From Chromera velia (taxonomy: Eukaryota; Sar; Chromeraceae): a stretch of 40,000 nt of DNA. This document shows positions 22,494 to 35,660 of this stretch, in pieces. How positions within the stretch are numbered: the stretch's first letter is position 1; the number at the start of each line of letters is the position of its first letter. The stretch spans positions 468-40,467 of the forward strand of contig JAHBMJ010001769.1 of the NCBI GenBank assembly GCA_018398765.1, given 5' to 3'. The notes beneath the pieces are model-generated. The model had not been told where the DNA came from. It worked only from the letters and a program-made list of their open reading frames with translations, and did no database searches. The position numbers and the translations under genes are program-made.

Positions 22494-24387
22494 TCCAAGT
22501 TCTCTTCACGACTCTGTTACTCACTATCATAGCGAAACAGCTAAAATGCAAAACAACCTACCACACAAAAGAGCAATGCATGCACCAACTCCCTTTTCTA
22601 GTACCATTTGTCATTATAACATTATGACTGCGGGGTTTAGTCTAAGGTGTAGGCAACTTTCACTGCCACTATCAAATAGTCTATCACTATTTACATACAC
22701 CATATAATGATACACAATCATACACATTCATTCTTTAAACCAGTTTTTTAAATATCCGTCGTTGTCTCTTAACTTTGAAGCCATAACTTTTAGTAAGTGT
22801 GTCCCTTTGCAACTTAACTCCCAAGTAATGTTGAAATTGAATTTCTCATCTGATTATAAAACCGAGTTTATAAAATTAATTGTGAATCTGAAGTTAGACT
22901 AGAGTTAGACGTCGGCTAATATCGGCTAAAGAAAAAGAAAAAAGATTTTTCCAAACCCTTTACTTTTTTTTAATCCTAGTTTTCATCTTTTTTAGTCATT
23001 GACAGTCAAACAACCGTGACTGTTGTTCATACAAGTGTTACATAAGTGTTGTTTGTCTCAGTTGTCTGCTGGACACTATTGGTTGGTCTAGTAGAGTTAA
23101 AAAGTAAAAAAGAAACAAAAAAATATCTCCTCAAATTGCTTTTTTTTTTTTGTTTTAGCCTGCGCCTAGTAGATCTGAAGTTCAAGTTATACTAGGAGCC
23201 AAACTAAAAAATATCTCTGATAGTCGATCTCTTTAAGTTTAAGCTCTTTTATAATCTTTTTATTGTTATAAAAACAATTAATCAATCAATCAACGTACAG
23301 TTTTATCAACGTAGTTTATCAAACAATATTAATCAATAATATCTACAACAAAAATTTTGAATGAAACTCTATGTTCAGCAGCTTTCAATATCAATGCATA
23401 AGCGAAATAGAAAGACGATCGTTAGGACGATAAAGACGATGACAGAAACACTATATAGCAGAAACCTCAGCAAAAACAGTCAGATTTAGTTATAGATTGG
23501 TAAATTTCTAAGTAAATTTGAAACAATTCAAAACATTGAATTCGTACTTTGTAGATCGACAATCATACCAATAAGGTCCAACATGCTAGTCAGCTAGCAT
23601 GGATTTCATTAATATGTTTGCAGAGGAAGAAACAGAGAAAAACGGAAGGGGAACTCAAGCCTCCGCCAAGGGAATGTTAAGCCTCCGCCACCCTGCCGAG
23701 CAGATGGCTTGGCAAAGAAAACAGCCAGAGATTCAATGTGTATGAGCCGATTCGAAAATCATGATTGCGCTACTGACGTCGCCATGTCATTGAGCTCCAA
23801 CCTCGTCCAGCTGTTTTTTTCTGTGCGCAAGGTCAAGTGCTCGAGATCTCGAAGACGCTACTCTGTCTTCTGTTTGAGAGCCAAACACGCTGACAGAAGG
23901 TGTTGAGGGCGAAAAGACTGAAAGAGGAGATGTGAATTGAAGTGAAGACCCACAGAAACGGTGTAAGAATAGAGGAATAGACGGCTTTACAGGAAGGGGA
24001 AAGGGATGCTGTAGACAAGATGCTGCAGCGATGATGCCGTCAGCTAAAATCGGCCGACGAAGGAAGACAGGGAGAAACACACAAAGAAAAAGGGGTAAAA
24101 AGGACGGAAGGAACAGCGGAAGGAAAGAAGGTGCATGGAGGTCTGATCAAACAAGCCCGATTTCCCACAGAAAGAACGCTCGTCGAGCCGTCAATCTGCT
24201 GACATTGACAATGTTCTTCTTTTGGGAATACATTTCTCCTCCCGTCCCGTCCCTTCCCTGCCCTGAGTTCCTGTCGACCTTCCCTCTCGCACCCCTTTCT
24301 GCATGCTGTGCTCCACTGCACTTCCATGAAAAGAGAAGGAAACAAAGCAAAAGAGAGCAGGCAAGTGTGAAGAGACGGCGAAGGTTC
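22494..24387. other. AT-rich stretch without a gene
   Basis: AT-rich, with short simple repeats such as (ATCA)n near 23278-23292 and a small perfect inverted repeat (CATGCTAG...CTAGCATG) at about 23581-23600. From 23600 the composition returns to that of genic DNA. The last few hundred bases probably include the 3' UTR of the IFT38 gene on the minus strand. Confidence 0.5.
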
Positions 24388-27300
24388 TCAGAACCCGGCG
24401 TCGAAGCCGTTCCCCCCCCACTCATCAGCCTTCCCCCACAACTCCCCATTTCCTCTTCTGTTGTTCCCCTTCCTCCCCCCCGCATTGCCCCCCCCCCTGT
24501 TGTGGCCTCTGAGAGAGAGCTCATCACCCTGAGAGGATCCGTCGTCATCGTCATCGTCGTCATCGTCCGGGATGCCGTCAGAGGAACGGGGCGACGCCGC
24601 AGCCTCCATCGAAATCTTCGGGTGTCCCCCGGGAGGCCTCTCTCCCCTCTCGCTCCCTGCAGAGAGAGACAGAAGGACGGACAAACAAAGAAGGGAAGAA
24701 AATGAAAGAGAAGGGTGTCTGCTGATGTGTATCTGCATTAGTTCTCTCTTGACCTTTCTGCCGGCCTTCTCCACTTCATTTAGTCTTTAAGAGAGAAGGT
24801 TTTTGAATCAAGTGTTGGAGACAGGCAAGTTCCTTCTCATTTGTCTGTGTACTTCCTGGGAAGCTGTTGCTTGCTCTAGGGAAATTTGAAGTCTTCACAG
24901 AAGAAGCGTCTGTGTACGTAGCCATCATTGCATGTGTCAAGAGAAGTGCACACTGTCTGACCTGAGGGAAAATCGGATTCTGCCCCGTTGGCGTCTCCCC
25001 TTCCTCCCATGCTCCTCCCTTCTCCATCGTCAGACAAAGGATCCCCTCCCGCACCTCCCCCGTGGCCTCCTGCCCTCAACTCTCCTGGCTGCATGCACAA
25101 TTGACCTCACATACATACACACATATGGACTCGTGGATACGTAGGCATGTGCCGTCCAGCAGGAGACAAAGTTAGCCCAGGAAGATCCCGATTTTGTCGC
25201 TCGTTTTGATTTACTTTTATTTCTTCTCACGATACTGATGACAGCAGACACCGGATAAGAGAGTGATCCTCTTATTTGTTCCTCCGAATTCCCGTCCCTG
25301 TACAGATCTCCTGCACACCCGCCCACTCCTGCCTCTTCTCCACCCCATTCCTTCCCAAAACAACACAATTCCGCTGTTCACCCAAACAGTGCATTCTGCT
25401 TCACTTACCCGGCCGCCACGCATGTCTCCCTTGCCTCCTCCCGAGTTGAGTCCGTCGAGCTGCAGGTAGAAGGGATGCAGGCTTGGACGTAAAGGGAGGT
25501 AAGCATGAAAAACTCTTCGCACTGACGTCACAGACAGAAGAGAGGGAGGGACGGAACGATGGAAGAAGAATGCAGGGACACATTGACAAAGAGTGTTACA
25601 CGCAGGAAAGGAAGAAAGGCAAAGCGAACGACAAGAGGGGTGCTGAGAGGAACAAACCAGTACGGCAAAAGATGCAGCGAGGAAAGAGAGAGCAAAAAGA
25701 TATGCTTTCCCTACAAAGGGCCCACCAACCAACCGCATTGTCAAGGTCAGCGTCCGTCTCACCCCGCAGAATCCTCCACTCCTGCAGCCAGTAAGTCAGT
25801 CAGTCCATCGGGAAGTTAAGCAAGCAGGCAGAGACACAGGTCAGCCAGGACTGCTTCATGGCGAGTCACTTGGCCTGTCGGTCTCTCAGCGGTCGACACG
25901 AACAAAAAAGTGAACTCACCCGACGAACACAGACAATTGCTGAGTTCTGTTCAGACGTTGGCTTGTGAAATGGATTCTTTCCTTTTCGTCTTTCATTCTC
26001 GCCACCCTTTTCCTTCTTTGTTGTCTTCGTGTGTGGCGAAATTCAACTCTTCCAGGACTGTGCAGTCGCACACTGTTGTGAGTCTCTGCCTTACATTCAC
26101 ACCGCAGCTTTCCACCCCCCTCGCACCCATTTACACTCCACAAAAGCATGGATTCTTCGTTTTGTCTCATGGCCCTTTTTTTGTACACTGGATAGGTAGG
26201 AAAAAACAAGTTCATGCTCGGGGAAGCGTTTAGAGCATCTCCCTGTCCTTTCAACAGGAAGAAAGGCACTTCGACCGACGTCTTCCCTCAGTTTCTTCTG
26301 CATTTTCTTCAGTTGTCTCTCGTTCGCCTCTATTCTCTCCTGCTCCCTCTGAGAGAGGACACCCAACTCATGCTCCAGGTAGTCAAGGTTTCTGCAAACA
26401 CCAACCCAACAGCAGTCAAAACAGAATCAGAGCCAGATTGGAATGGAAACTCGACATCCTTGTTCAAGGTAGTTGAGCACGTTCCCCTCTTTTCGAAATT
26501 CAACGAAGGAAAACGAATTTCGATCATACCTCTCTCTAATCTCACTAAAGGAACAGCAGGCTCTCTGTTTGTGACCTCGGAATAAACCCCCACCCCAAAG
26601 GATAGGTTAGTCAAAAGCACCATAGAGAAAGCGACCTGTTGTCAATACACATGAAGTCTGAAACGGAGAAACAGTAACACGCCAACGTAAACGGCTCTTC
26701 GCCCATCTAACGACCAATCCCACTAGTTATGACAGCGCAAATCTCCCCGCACTCTTTGCATGCCAACAGCACAATCCCACACACGCAGCTTTCTGTTTCC
26801 ACCGTATTCTTTCCCCTCCGCCCCCCCCTTTCTGACCGGAACTTCTCCAGGTACAGCTCGAAGTACCACTGCACCTCCTCCTCCAGACGCTCAAACTCGT
26901 CCAGGAAAGCAGGGCGGACCTGGAGGAGAAAAGGGAGCAAAGGAGGCGTTGAGGGGAGGGCTATTCGAACCAAGGAGACAAATCAGTAGAGAGTGAGGAG
27001 TTCGTGACCAAAGTGAACAAAAATGTCTGTCATGTCCGTCCCTCTGTGCCTGCCCACCTGCCTGAAGCGACTGACTGCCAGAAGGCACAGCCCAACCAGT
27101 CAATTCTGTCTCGCTTTGTGGCCTGCTTGTTTTCCCGCCCGTCCGACTGCCCAGGTACATCATTCGTGGCCGTTCTTCCTACTGACTAACTGACTCACTC
27201 ACTCACTCACTGACTCACTCACTGAATGACTGACTGAGTGACTGACTGATTCACTGACTAACTGACTGACCAACTGACTGACTCACTGAAAGACTAACTG

Positions 27301-28426
27301 ACTGACTGACTGACGCTTTTGAGTGACTTGAGTCTCTTCTCTGCCCTCTCGATCTCCTGACTCCTTTTCTGGATGCTCGCACGGAGCTTCTTCTCGTCTG
27401 CCGTCAGGTCAGCCATCGAGGCCCTGCAGAAATTCGATCATCCGTTCGCGAATGAATGGCATACACGCATGAATCATTCATGGAAACACGAAGTAGAAGC
27501 AGAGGGCCGTTGAGGAAGGACAACACGAAAAGCACAGCATCAGGGGGAAACAAACATTCAAGCACCCTCTTTGCGTACGGACAGATAAATTACATGCATC
27601 TCATCCCTCGTCCGCCAATGGTCAAATGGACATTTCATTCTCTCAATCAGAGGGAACGATTTGTGTTTCTCGCTTCCTTCTCCCCTTTGCGCCCTGATTC
27701 CTTCATACGATTTTTCCTTCACGGTTTCTGCGACGCGTGAAGAGATACATGACAGAACACCTGTCTGACATTCAGTGGTAGGATCGTTTGTCTCTCGACT
27801 GACTTGAGGTCCGAGAGTTTCTCTGCGTCCTGTTTCATCAGTTGGTGGATGGACCTCTCGATGTACTCTGCCTCCGTGTTCCTGTCCAGGTTCCGACTCA
27901 CAGAGTCCAGAAACGCGATGGCCCTCTCTCGTGCTTCGCTGTTCTCCTTCTCCTTTCCCAAAAGATCGTGGAGAGTAGCCCCGCTCTCGAGGAGGGTGGA
28001 GGCTGCCTGTCTGGCTGCTTTGAGGTCGTGCAGTTTGTTGCTGATCTGGAAGTCGGATTGGGCCTCTGCGGCTTGTGCTGCAGAGGAGGAGACTGCGGTC
28101 TTCAGAGATTGGTCCAGAAAGGACGCAAACTTGAGCAGCTCCTTCACAGCATGACCGTCAGACTGGTACAGTTTTTTCGGGTTCAGACGTAGACGGGTTT
28201 TCGAGACGATGATCTCACACGCCTTCGTGATGAACGCGATTCTTTGGCTTTCTGTGTCAATGTCGTCAGGGAGAATGGCTGAAGGGTCATAACGCCGAAC
28301 GAGCCAGTCGAGGATATCGGCAGCCAGGCCGAAGTTGGGAGACCGGAAGGACTCCATCGAGACCGTGCGGGGATACCCCAAGTTTCGGAGAATTTCCCCG
28401 AAGTTTCGGATTTCCCTGTACGACAT
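24388..28426 (-). CDS. IFT38: Intraflagellar transport protein IFT38 (CLUAP1/qilin homolog)
   Basis: Eight exons: 28426-27804, 27423-27315, 26919-26837, 26391-26280, 25781-25734, 25459-25409, 25088-24962 and 24656-24388. All phases agree, giving 473 residues; human CLUAP1 is 413. The start MSYREIRNFGEILRNLGYPR matches the family N-terminus closely, followed by SMESFRSPNFGLAADIL and LNPKKLYQSDGHAVKELLK. This is the calponin-homology-like domain, which in the family contacts other IFT-B2 subunits. Residues from about 125 to 330 are coiled coil, including the family signature VRPAFLDEFERLEEEVQ and NLDYLEHEL. The C-terminus is Gly-rich and acidic, with nine consecutive Asp, as is typical. IFT38 belongs to the IFT-B2 complex, which moves cargo along ciliary microtubules. 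Most donors are GTCAGT, GTCAGA or similar rather than GTAAGT. The small exon 25781-25734 (EWRILRGE...) is supported by phase and by resemblance to other protist IFT38 proteins as I remember them. The GTTGGT donor after it is the weakest point. Confidence 0.9.
27181..27314. repeat. Degenerate (ACTG/ACTC)n repeat in an IFT38 intron
   Basis: About 130 bp of four-base ACTGACTCACTC-type repeats. On the minus strand they read (GTCA)n and begin exactly at the GTCAGT donor of exon 2, so the splice donor is the first unit of the repeat. Confidence 0.85.
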
Positions 28427-30324
<1,898 letters not shown>

Positions 30325-30329
30325 AAAAT

Positions 30330-30981
30330 GTTCGCTGCAGTACAAAGAGAGACAGAGGCAGGAGGGGGCATGAGATCGTTTCGGGAGAAGGAAGCAAGAA
30401 GGGTTTACACGCATGACTTTTTCCTTTGCGGAGGACACAAAGAAGGGAGAGATTCACCTTTTGGTGAAAAGAGAGACGGGGAGGGAAGAAAGGGCATTCG
30501 ACGAGCTCGGCGCTCACAAAATTCATTTGTTTTTTTCTACCAAAAAGTCTTTTACGATCCTGAATAAGAATTTCGGAGCGCTCAGGGTGAAGGTGGAAAA
30601 GGGACAGTATTTTCTAAAAGACTGCCTCCAGGACTCCAACTTTTTTTTTTACGAAGAAAATGGACGTTGACCGTGCCCTGCGAATGACTGTCTCCTTTGA
30701 GGACTACTCAAAAAAGGCAGAGATTGATGATACGGTGAAGAGAGAGACGGGAAAAGGTGATAGAGCATTCGAGGAGATAGGAGAAAACAGAATCCATCTC
30801 TTTTATAACATCAGAAAATCCTTTACAGTCATGGACCAGACTTTTGGGGCTCTCGGCGGGAAGGTGGAGAAGGCACAGTTTCTTCTGAAGGACTGCCTCG
30901 AGGACAAGAACAAATTCAGAGAGATCCTGTTAGTTGCTTTCCCTTTTGGTCATCTCTATGATCGACTCCATCTCCTTTTAT
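30330..30981 (+). pseudogene. Decayed locus with three copies of an unrecognised ~75-residue repeat
   Basis: Three related coding stretches lie head to tail, each in a different frame: about 30330-30415 (partial), 30413-30670 and 30660-30983. The two longer copies share the pattern KK-EI---VKRETG---RAF-E-G---IHLF----KSFT---FGAL--KVEK-Q--LKDCL-D, roughly half identical. The partial copy keeps VQRETEAGGGMRSF. The last copy ends with a hydrophobic tail and a stop. Frame changes between copies, stops and the absence of clear splice sites suggest a broken multi-repeat gene, though separate exons cannot be ruled out. The family was not recognised; the repeat looks alpha/beta and highly charged. Confidence 0.5.
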
Positions 30982-30983
30982 GA

Positions 30984-32358
30984 CCTTCCCTTTTCACCAT
31001 TCCCTGGCTCTATGTTCTGTCGATGCCGACTGGTGGTGACTCATATTCGTCTCCATTTCAAAGAGCAGCTAGGTTGCTTAATTGACCCATACCTCTTATC
31101 TTCAATCCACGTGCTCATATGCTTATACGTTTTTGTACACATGTTGCATGCAGTGGGGAATCCGATTTTTCCACGGAGACAGTCAGTATACGCGAAACGT
31201 ATTAATATTTTGTTTGCTCGAGTAGGTAAATATTCCGGCCAGTTTTTGTGCATGAATGAATACCTGAGCAGCCCCGAGAATAAAAGAAATGCAAAGGGTA
31301 GTGCTGCAGGTTGAGAGTGTCAATTAGATAGGCTACCTTTGGGCTCCGCTAGCTCAGTTACATGAAGCCGAGACCTGTCTTAACAAGACTGTAAGTCTGT
31401 GTGGCTTTGCAACATCCGATTGTTCGTTGTAAATCAACCAAATTCTGTGACTCTGAATCTATTGCTCAAATTGCATGCATGCATGCATGATCACGTATGA
31501 CGTATCGATATATATGTATGCACGTGGGCCAGCTGCGGTGCCGGACTGGGCCGCTCCATCAGGTGCATGGATCGGGATGTGGGTCTTTCAGGGGGCGCAC
31601 TGGTGATCGAGGAACACATATGGTACAAGGCTACAGTGAGGAAGCTGTACACAGTGGCTCTGAAGCCCTTCAGACGAACACTCCACATACCATACAGTCT
31701 GCTGATACCACCACACACTGACTGGAAGATTGAATTCATTTCACTTCACAGCAGTCATACACATGTTGCATGCACATATTCAGTGACTGTCTTCATTTCC
31801 AGTTTCACAGAGAGGGAGCGTGAACAGATGCATAGGAGGAAACGAACGAACTAGTCGCGGAGGCATGGTGGCTGTGGGGGGGGAAAGAAGCGCAACGATT
31901 TATTTGGGGAGGTCCCTCCATAATTGTAGCCAAATTTTACTAATTTTATACTTCAAATTCCCTTCAAAACTGTAAACAAAAAAGCGGACCAAAACTTAGT
32001 TAAAAACTGTACTTCTTAACTTTTGAATCTCTAGTTTATTTCAAAATTGCTACACTTAATTGTCAACAAAAAGGCGGACCAAAACTGCGAATGAACAGAT
32101 GGACGAAAAGGTGGATGAAATATGACAAATTTGAGATGGAAAGAGCCTTCACTGACCAAAGGCGAGTGGAGAATCACTGCAGATCAACCAAACAAGTGCG
32201 AAGACTCATTAAATTTTAAGAGACTAGATGACAGATTGACTTCAAAGATTTGAGGTTAAAGGTTCTCGTTGTAGCAAGCATGAAAATAAAAGTTCATTGC
32301 TTGACTCGTAAGAGAAGATCGTGCAGTATTGACAGAGAACGACTGATCTGAAAGTGTA
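30984..32358. other. Stretch without a supported gene
   Basis: AT-rich in parts. A plus-strand open frame at 31567-31854 begins with a plausible protein-like stretch (about 50 residues) but has no recognisable family and no matching splice context. GCATGCATGCATGC lies near 31475-31488. A tRNA-like TAGCTCAGTTA at about 31350 lacks the rest of a tRNA. Confidence 0.4.
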
Positions 32359-33839
32359 ATGAGTCGTGTCACTTCAACTCAGACGCAAGAGCCATACAGT
32401 GGTCTTCAGACGGCGCTAAGCATCACAAAGCAAGCACTCAAGCAATCCCAGTCTCTGCTTCTGGTATCCGTGACTGATCTTCCAGTGCAGGTCGCAGAAA
32501 TCATCAGCTCTCTGCAACACATTCAGAGAACACTTTCTTCCGTCTCCAATGCTTCTGTCTCCAGGGATAAAGAGACAAAATTGTAAGAGTGCAGCTCCGG
32601 AATGAACCCTCAAGAGATGGGCAAGCCTAGTAGCGTTTCCTTTCGCAAGTCAACCAGAAGAGGCAAGCGCTGGTCGAGATTGTAGTGGCTCCAGACGCTA
32701 ACTTAAAGCCTTCAAGGAGAGGCCCCGAAGAGATGGCAGAAACAAAAACAGTTACGTTCTTCCGGGCACCTTCCCCTCGTCGCGTCCTTCCAGCGACTTA
32801 TCAGCCACAGCTCATCCATGGTATCCATATCGTCCGAGGCCGTAACGGTTCCACCAGGCTCCTGACAAGGCCAGAGACTTTGGAAGCAACGCCACAGCAG
32901 ATGTCCAGTTGCGTGTGCCTTCCATGAGACTGTCCCACCAAGTGTCACTGAACCACCTTCACGTCTCTCCTCCCCCCAACTGCAATGTCATTGTGCACAG
33001 CGAGGTCTTACGCAACACACCCAGTTCAGGTCAACCTGTAAGTGCAGAATAAAACAGTCACCCTGTTGTGACAGTTCTAACTGTAGGGAGCCATCCGGTC
33101 CCCACATCCCCAGATGAAGACTCCGTCTTTCCGCCTGTATGCGAGACTGTTCCCATCTCTACACCCGTAGACCACGACTCAATCGTTCCATGCGCAGCCG
33201 TCCCAAGGCTCACGTCTTTTATAGCGCGTCTTCTTTGACAGCGGAACCGATCTTTGCATCTCGCAACACTTCTGCAGCGCCGGCTACCCTGCAATGCTGG
33301 CAATACGAAGACAGCAGTGCAGGAAAGAGGTGCAGCCAGTGCAAAGTTGCAACTTATTGCAGCGTTGCATGTCAGAAAGTTCACTGGAAGACTCACAGAG
33401 CGAAATACGACAGAGAGTGGGCGGGACACGCTATGAAGGGCACAAAGAAGGAGAATCTAATAGATAGTGCAGAAGCGCTGGACTTCTTGAAGAGAGTCGA
33501 GATAGCAACTGAAGCAAGGAAGCAAGAGCTTGTTAACGAGCAATTGGTGAACTTTGTGGTTGGCTGTCTCTGCATCGACGGGCCTATCAAGACGATTGGC
33601 TAAGACAGGGATCAAACGGATGCGCAGAGGGACGTTCAACTTGCTCAGCTGATCAAAGGGGCACTAGATGCACTCGTAGCGTTCCCTAACCAGATGATGG
33701 AGGATGCATTGGATAAAGACCCCGAAGAAAGCCTCCAAGATGATTTGCTTTGTCTGCTCTGCTACATTGCTGAACAAGACCTCATGTCAGAAAGGGTAAA
33801 AGCACAAGCAACGCGCCTTTACTGGAGGTATGCAGTATG
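32359..33839 (+). pseudogene. Decayed MYND zinc-finger protein locus
   Basis: The clearest part is 33139-33603. It contains CWQY...KRCSQCKVATYCSVACQKVHWKTH, the MYND pattern, but the second ligand of the first pair and the final Cys are both Tyr (CWQY and HRAKY), so two of eight zinc ligands are missing. An in-frame TAA at 33601-33603 is followed by 78 further open codons in the same frame (DRDQTDAQRDVQLAQLIKG onward) to a TGA at 33839. Upstream, a short open frame at 32359-32586 and Ser/Pro-rich stretches in other frames are broken by stops. In the family, MYND fingers mediate protein contacts. Multiple lesions point to a pseudogene; a gene with small introns is the alternative. Confidence 0.5.
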
Positions 33840-33944
33840 AAGGAAGGGTGACACTGTGGTTGCATGTGGTTGAAGCCGTGGGTCAAAGTTTTTATGTCAC
33901 AGTGACTCTGTATGCTTCTCAGACGGTTTATTCATCAATTGATG

Positions 33945-35575
33945 GTGAATTTCTTTCTTTTCTCATTCAATCTCTATTTTCTCTCTTTTCTTTTCCCTTT
34001 TTCAGACTCAGAGTGTGAAACCTGTCTTTCTTGTCACTCCCTCTATCACTTCACCTCTATTAGTCAGACAGAACGATAAGAAACAACCCATAAGAAGAGA
34101 GAGGGTTTTTTATTCCCATCTGTGTATCTCGGGAAAAGAACGTTCATGGCAGGGTTGCCGATTTTTTTGGCGGTAGACAACCTTCATTACCGGTAACCGG
34201 TAATTACTGGCAGAGTTTGCTGGTAGTCGGAAAAGACTTGGACTTTGCAGAATTCTAATAATCACTCACACTCCCTTATAGGTCAATCAATCAATCATAG
34301 GTGGCACAGTCCAAAGAAGTGCTTTTACCGTCTAGTTGCAACTGGCAGTATAGAAGGTATAAGACAGTCACTAGGTCAAGTGATGCATGCCGGACCATTG
34401 CCGGTCGATCCTAAAATCTATATTATTAATTGTATTGATATAGATGAGAATACAGATACAGATGGATCAAACAGAACAAAGACACAAGCAAGAGGAAGTC
34501 TCTTCATACTGTTGTGAACAGTATTAACTTCTGTAAGGTGTGAACTCTGGATGAGTATACCTTAGGAGCTGACTACGCTAAGTACTGCTAAGTCGTTACT
34601 CGTCTCTTACTTTGATTGTTCTCAAACGACGGCTCAAGGCCTGATACAGAGAAGCAGAACAGTAGGAGATGGAACAGAGTTAATTTAAGAAAAAGGGAGT
34701 AGCTGTTAGACAGAGCTGTTAGAACTTTATGTCACTTTAATATAGGGGTGATCGAAGCAGTTAAAATACAATTGAAATTATAGTAAATTATAAAATTTAT
34801 ATATATATATTTTTTGATAATAGGCTTTTCAAATGTCAATAAATACTTAAGAACATGTTTTTGAAGGTTGGCGCCACAGGCGAAATTTTTTTTTTGACCC
34901 TATAATTTTTATCTTTTTTTTTGTCGGTAAAAGCCTAAAAGGAAGGTAGACTGAGGCCATTACCGGTTACCGGCAATTGCCGGTAGACTACACCTGTTAC
35001 CGACCAGAAAAGTAACTCTGGTTCATGGTGACTCTGAAAAGTGTGAAAAAAAAGAGAAGTGAACTCTTGATTTCCCTTTCCTTTTTGTTCTCTGTTTGAA
35101 AGTTTCTTTTCTGCAACTCTCTCTGTCACTTTACCCTTTTTGAGTCGGACAGAAGAACAGGAAGCAACCCACAAGAAGAGAGAGGGTCTTCCATTCCCCT
35201 CTGTGCGGCTCGGGAAAAGAATATTCTTGGTTACTCAGAAAAATGTGAAAGAAAACAGAAGAGTACTTCTCTCTTTTTCTCACTGGCACTTTGTCTCAAT
35301 TCTTCGTTCTTTTTTCTCGCTCTGGTAGAAGTTTCCTTTTTTGTTACTCTCTCTGACAGTGTCATTTCATCTTTTTGAGTCAGACAGAACGATAAGAAGC
35401 AATCCATAAGAAGAGAGAGGGCTTTTCCGTTCCCCTTTGTGCGTTTCAGGAAAAGAAACGTTCTTAGTTACTCTGAAAAGTATAAAATAAACGTGTTCTC
35501 TCTCTCACTTGGTCTTAATCTCTTCTCTCAATTCTTTTTCTCCTTTTCACTCTTGCGTTTCAGCACTAAAAGTCA
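33945..35575. repeat. Tandem array of ~200-230 bp units (three copies), split by a transposon
   Basis: The segment GTCAGACAGAACGATAAGAA, then a CAA-CCATAAGAAGAGAGAGGG-type block, a GGGAAAAGAA block and a TTACTCTGAAAAGT block recur. The anchors lie at about 34062, 35145 and 35380, with CT-rich spacers between. Subtracting the 871-bp insertion plus its target duplication gives a first-to-second spacing of about 200 bp; the second-to-third spacing is about 235 bp. Confidence 0.8.
34150..35020. mobile_element. hAT-like non-autonomous DNA transposon
   Basis: An 871-bp insertion interrupts one unit of the tandem array. It is flanked by the 8-bp direct repeat GTTCATGG (34142-34149 and 35021-35028). 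Its ends read CAGGGTTGCC (left) and, inverted, CAGAGTTACT (right), matching the CAG-R-GTT start common in hAT elements, which make 8-bp duplications. Subterminal regions carry inverted ACCGGTAACCGGTAA and GGTTACCGGCAATTGCCGG motifs. Removing the element and one GTTCATGG restores the sequence seen in the other array units. The only open frame inside (34245-34517) is not a transposase. Confidence 0.75.
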
Positions 35576-35660
35576 TTTCGCTTTTGGCAGCCTTTTGCCC
35601 CTCTGCCAGATGGCCTCAGATCGGAATGAGAAAGCCATTCAGATAAAGGAAAAATGATGC

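Noticed and set aside
31345-31420. tRNA-like A box TAGCTCAGTTA
   Set aside because: No GGTTCGAATCC-type B box follows and no cloverleaf is formed.
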